Shown here: positions 62,468 to 64,000 of the stretch, in pieces
Numbering within the stretch: position 1 is the first letter of the stretch
How the letters are laid out: every line of letters starts with the position of its first letter
DNA from: CBDFLS01 sp965249185
GTDB lineage: Bacteria > Chloroflexota > Dehalococcoidia > Lucifugimonadales > Australimonadaceae
Reading direction: 5' to 3'
NCBI GenBank assembly: GCA_965249185.1
Contig: CBDFLS010000001.1
Span: 434,001-498,000, forward strand
DNA length: 64,000 nucleotides
Made by a program: the position numbers and the translations under genes
The notes under the pieces: generated by a model
Databases searched by the model: none
Seen by the model: only the letters and a program-made list of their open reading frames with translations
What the model was told of the DNA's origin: nothing

Positions 62468-62631
62468 TCCACGCAATTGCCGAGGAATGCGCCCACCATT
62501 GGATGCTAGAGCGGCCCGCTGGTGGTGCCGTAGTGTCCGGTGTCTGCCGTCTCTGTGGAGCGGGCCCACGCGACTTTCCGGTGGCGCCGCCGGACAAGAC
62601 GGCCTGGAAGCGCAGGACCTATGAGTCGTAG
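62464..62631 (+). CDS. Small putative zinc-binding protein
   Basis: 55 residues starting at GTG overlapping the previous stop (GTGA). EECAHHWMLERPAGGAVVSG, then VCRLCGAGPRDFP: a Cys-His/CxxC pattern common in tiny phage proteins. Confidence 0.6.
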   Translation: MIHAIAEECAHHWMLERPAGGAVVSGVCRLCGAGPRDFPVAPPDKTAWKRRTYES

Positions 62632-62806
62632 GCGTCCGCTACATCTTATCCCACATTTCCCAGATCAGCCGCGTGGGTGCGTCGTAATCCGGTAAGAGTG
62701 CTGCCTATTTGAGCCGCCTACCTGGGCGTTATGGGCAGTGTGGGTGCTAGACTGGCCGAGCTAGCGGGTCTAGTTCTGGATACCGCAATCTCGCTGGAGG
62801 CACCCA

Positions 62807-63285
62807 ATGGGTGAAAGCTCCGACACCCCTTTGAAGCTCCAATTCGACCGCAGAGTCCGCCTGGATTTTCGTGGCGCTACCATCACCTCGGACGCCGGAC
62901 TCCTGGCATGCCGCGAGCTTGATGCCGCTCTGGGGCTCACAGAGACAGCCAACGATTATATCCATGAAAGCCGCACCGGCCGCAATGTGCAACACCCGCT
63001 GTTGCCCTTGCTCAGACAATCGGTGTATAGCCGTCTCGCTGGCTACGAGGACACCAACGACGCTGAACGGCTTGCCCAAGACCCGGCTATGCGTGTCATC
63101 GTCGGGTGGCAAGGTACTGATAAGCAGGCAGCCAGCACCAATACTATGAGCCGATTTGAGACTGAGGTGTTAACCGAAGAGGAAAACCTGGATGGGCTTG
63201 CGCGCCTGAATGTTGAGTGGGTGGCTAGGGCCATGGCCCAGACATCTCACCAGCGAGTTATCCTAGACATGGACAGCTCTACACA
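62807..63285 (+). pseudogene. IS1380 family transposase, truncated
   Basis: About 160 residues: LQFDRRVRLDFRGATITSDA, RNVQHPLLPLLRQSVYSRLA, GYEDTNDAERLAQDPAMRVI and QRVILDMDSST, the last including the first catalytic Asp. The usual IS1380 transposase has 400-450 residues, so the other DDE residues are lost. After about 63285 the DNA becomes the start of an EamA gene in another frame. No terminal inverted repeat was found upstream. Confidence 0.85.
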
Positions 63286-63300
63286 GGGCTGGCTCTTGGC

Positions 63301-64000
63301 GTGGCCAGCGTATCGGTGGCCGCCATCCTCATCCGCCTGGCCGATGCCGAGCCTTTGACCGTGGCCGCCTACCGAATGGGCCTCGCCGCATTACTGGTGT
63401 CCGGCTTCGCCATGGCGAGGGCACGGAGCCAGTTCCGGGGACTCTCCTGGGGGGATGGGCGATGGCTGCTGGTGTCGGGCGGTTTGCTGGCAATCCATTT
63501 TGCGGGATTTATCGGCTCCCTGGAGCTCACCTCCGTGGCCAACTCGGTCTTCCTCAGCACCACGGCGCCCCTCTTCGTGGCCATCGGCTCCCATTGGGGC
63601 CTGCGGGAGCGAGTGGGGCCCGTAGTAGCGGGGGCGGTGCTAATAAGTCTGGCCGGCGGCGCGGTACTGGCCGTGGGCGATTGGCGGGATGGTGCCGACT
63701 CGCTGCGTGGCGATGGACTGGCCCTGCTAGGGGGGCTGGCGGCCGCGGGCTATCTGCTGGTAGGACGCAGGGTACGCCGCCGGTTGCCGCTGCTGCCCTA
63801 CATCAGCGTGGTCTACACCGTTGCAGCGGTACTGCTCCTGGCGTCCGCCTTGGCTGCGGGGTCGCCACTCTCCGGCTATCCCTCCTCCAGCTACGTTTGG
63901 ATGGTGCTGGTGGCCCTGATCCCTCAGGTGACCGGCCACTCGGCCATAAACTGGGCGCTGGCCCATCTGGACGCTACCATCGTTTCGCTCTCCATCCGCG
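63301..64000 (+). CDS. EamA/DMT family transporter, 5' start altered and 3' cut by window
   Basis: At least 233 residues in frame from GTG at 63301, open to the end. The text ASVSVAAILIRLADAEPLTV, AAYRMGLAALLVSG and LELTSVANSVFLSTTAPLFV is the first EamA domain; LLGGLAAAGYLLVGRRVRRR begins the second. The normal first 8-15 residues are missing or replaced where the IS1380 fragment joins. No ribosome site is visible, so expression may depend on IS-borne signals. Confidence 0.8.
   Translation, partial: MASVSVAAILIRLADAEPLTVAAYRMGLAALLVSGFAMARARSQFRGLSWGDGRWLLVSGGLLAIHFAGFIGSLELTSVANSVFLSTTAPLFVAIGSHWGLRERVGPVVAGAVLISLAGGAVLAVGDWRDGADSLRGDGLALLGGLAAAGYLLVGRRVRRRLPLLPYISVVYTVAAVLLLASALAAGSPLSGYPSSSYVWMVLVALIPQVTGHSAINWALAHLDATIVSLSIR

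Overview
The window is GC-rich and gene-dense, with lipoproteins carrying TPTP-type linkers, Opp-type transporters, LutABC, CaiB-like-free amide and aldolase catabolism, and frequent GTG/TTG starts. This suggests an uncultured Chloroflexota (Dehalococcoidia/SAR202-like) genome or metagenome contig. That assignment is an inference from gene content; there is no rRNA or marker tree to prove it.

Layout. 1-6 kb: a heme-binding HbpS/GlcG-like gene (cut by the window edge), a TIM-barrel-like hypothetical, a site-2 protease, aroA, gmk, a GH114-like lipoprotein and a glycerate kinase. 6-11 kb (minus): an MFS exporter, a lutCBA lactate-oxidation operon, a glycosyltransferase remnant and a DUF4395 membrane protein. 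Upstream of DUF4395 lies a candidate cysteine attenuator: promoter, 12-residue leader peptide with three Cys codons, terminator and competing helix. 11.4-16.2 kb: amidase, alpha/beta hydrolase, DUF1989, and a TolB-like lipoprotein. 16.2-28.2 kb (minus): a complete oligopeptide-type ABC importer (oppBCDF plus a very large binding lipoprotein), a sialidase-like Asp-box protein, a coiled-coil membrane protein and a second MFS exporter.

28.5-32.8 kb is a decayed island. It holds an IS1595 element with visible terminal inverted repeats that cut a serine recombinase, an ABC ATPase fragment, a frameshifted replication-relaxation-like gene, a thrombospondin-C/lectin-like gene and a broken tRNA-like sequence.

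33.1-38.4 kb (minus) is a glycine-reductase-type operon, grdC-trxA-grdA-grdE-grdB, behind a near-consensus promoter. GrdA and GrdB each contain an in-frame TGA read as selenocysteine, and each TGA is followed by a bacterial SECIS-like hairpin. GrdD is missing from the cluster. A UMF1-type MFS gene and two HpcH/HpaI aldolases lie upstream on the same strand.

42-53 kb is housekeeping: ogt, a frameshifted DUF2007-type gene, dnaE, a class V aminotransferase, a flippase-like protein, an NDUFA9-like reductase, folC, fabF, a monothiol glutaredoxin-like protein and tRNA-Asp(GTC).

53.2-62.7 kb, directly after tRNA-Asp, is a phage- or integrative-element-like region. It contains a tandem array of MerR/excisionase-like HTH genes alternating with tiny membrane proteins, a 518-bp direct duplication, an intact N4/N6 DNA methyltransferase, two broken C5 methyltransferases, HNH and zinc-ribbon proteins, a PAPS-reductase-like protein and a small resolvase. 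The window ends with a truncated IS1380 transposase fused against the start of an EamA/DMT transporter that runs off the edge.
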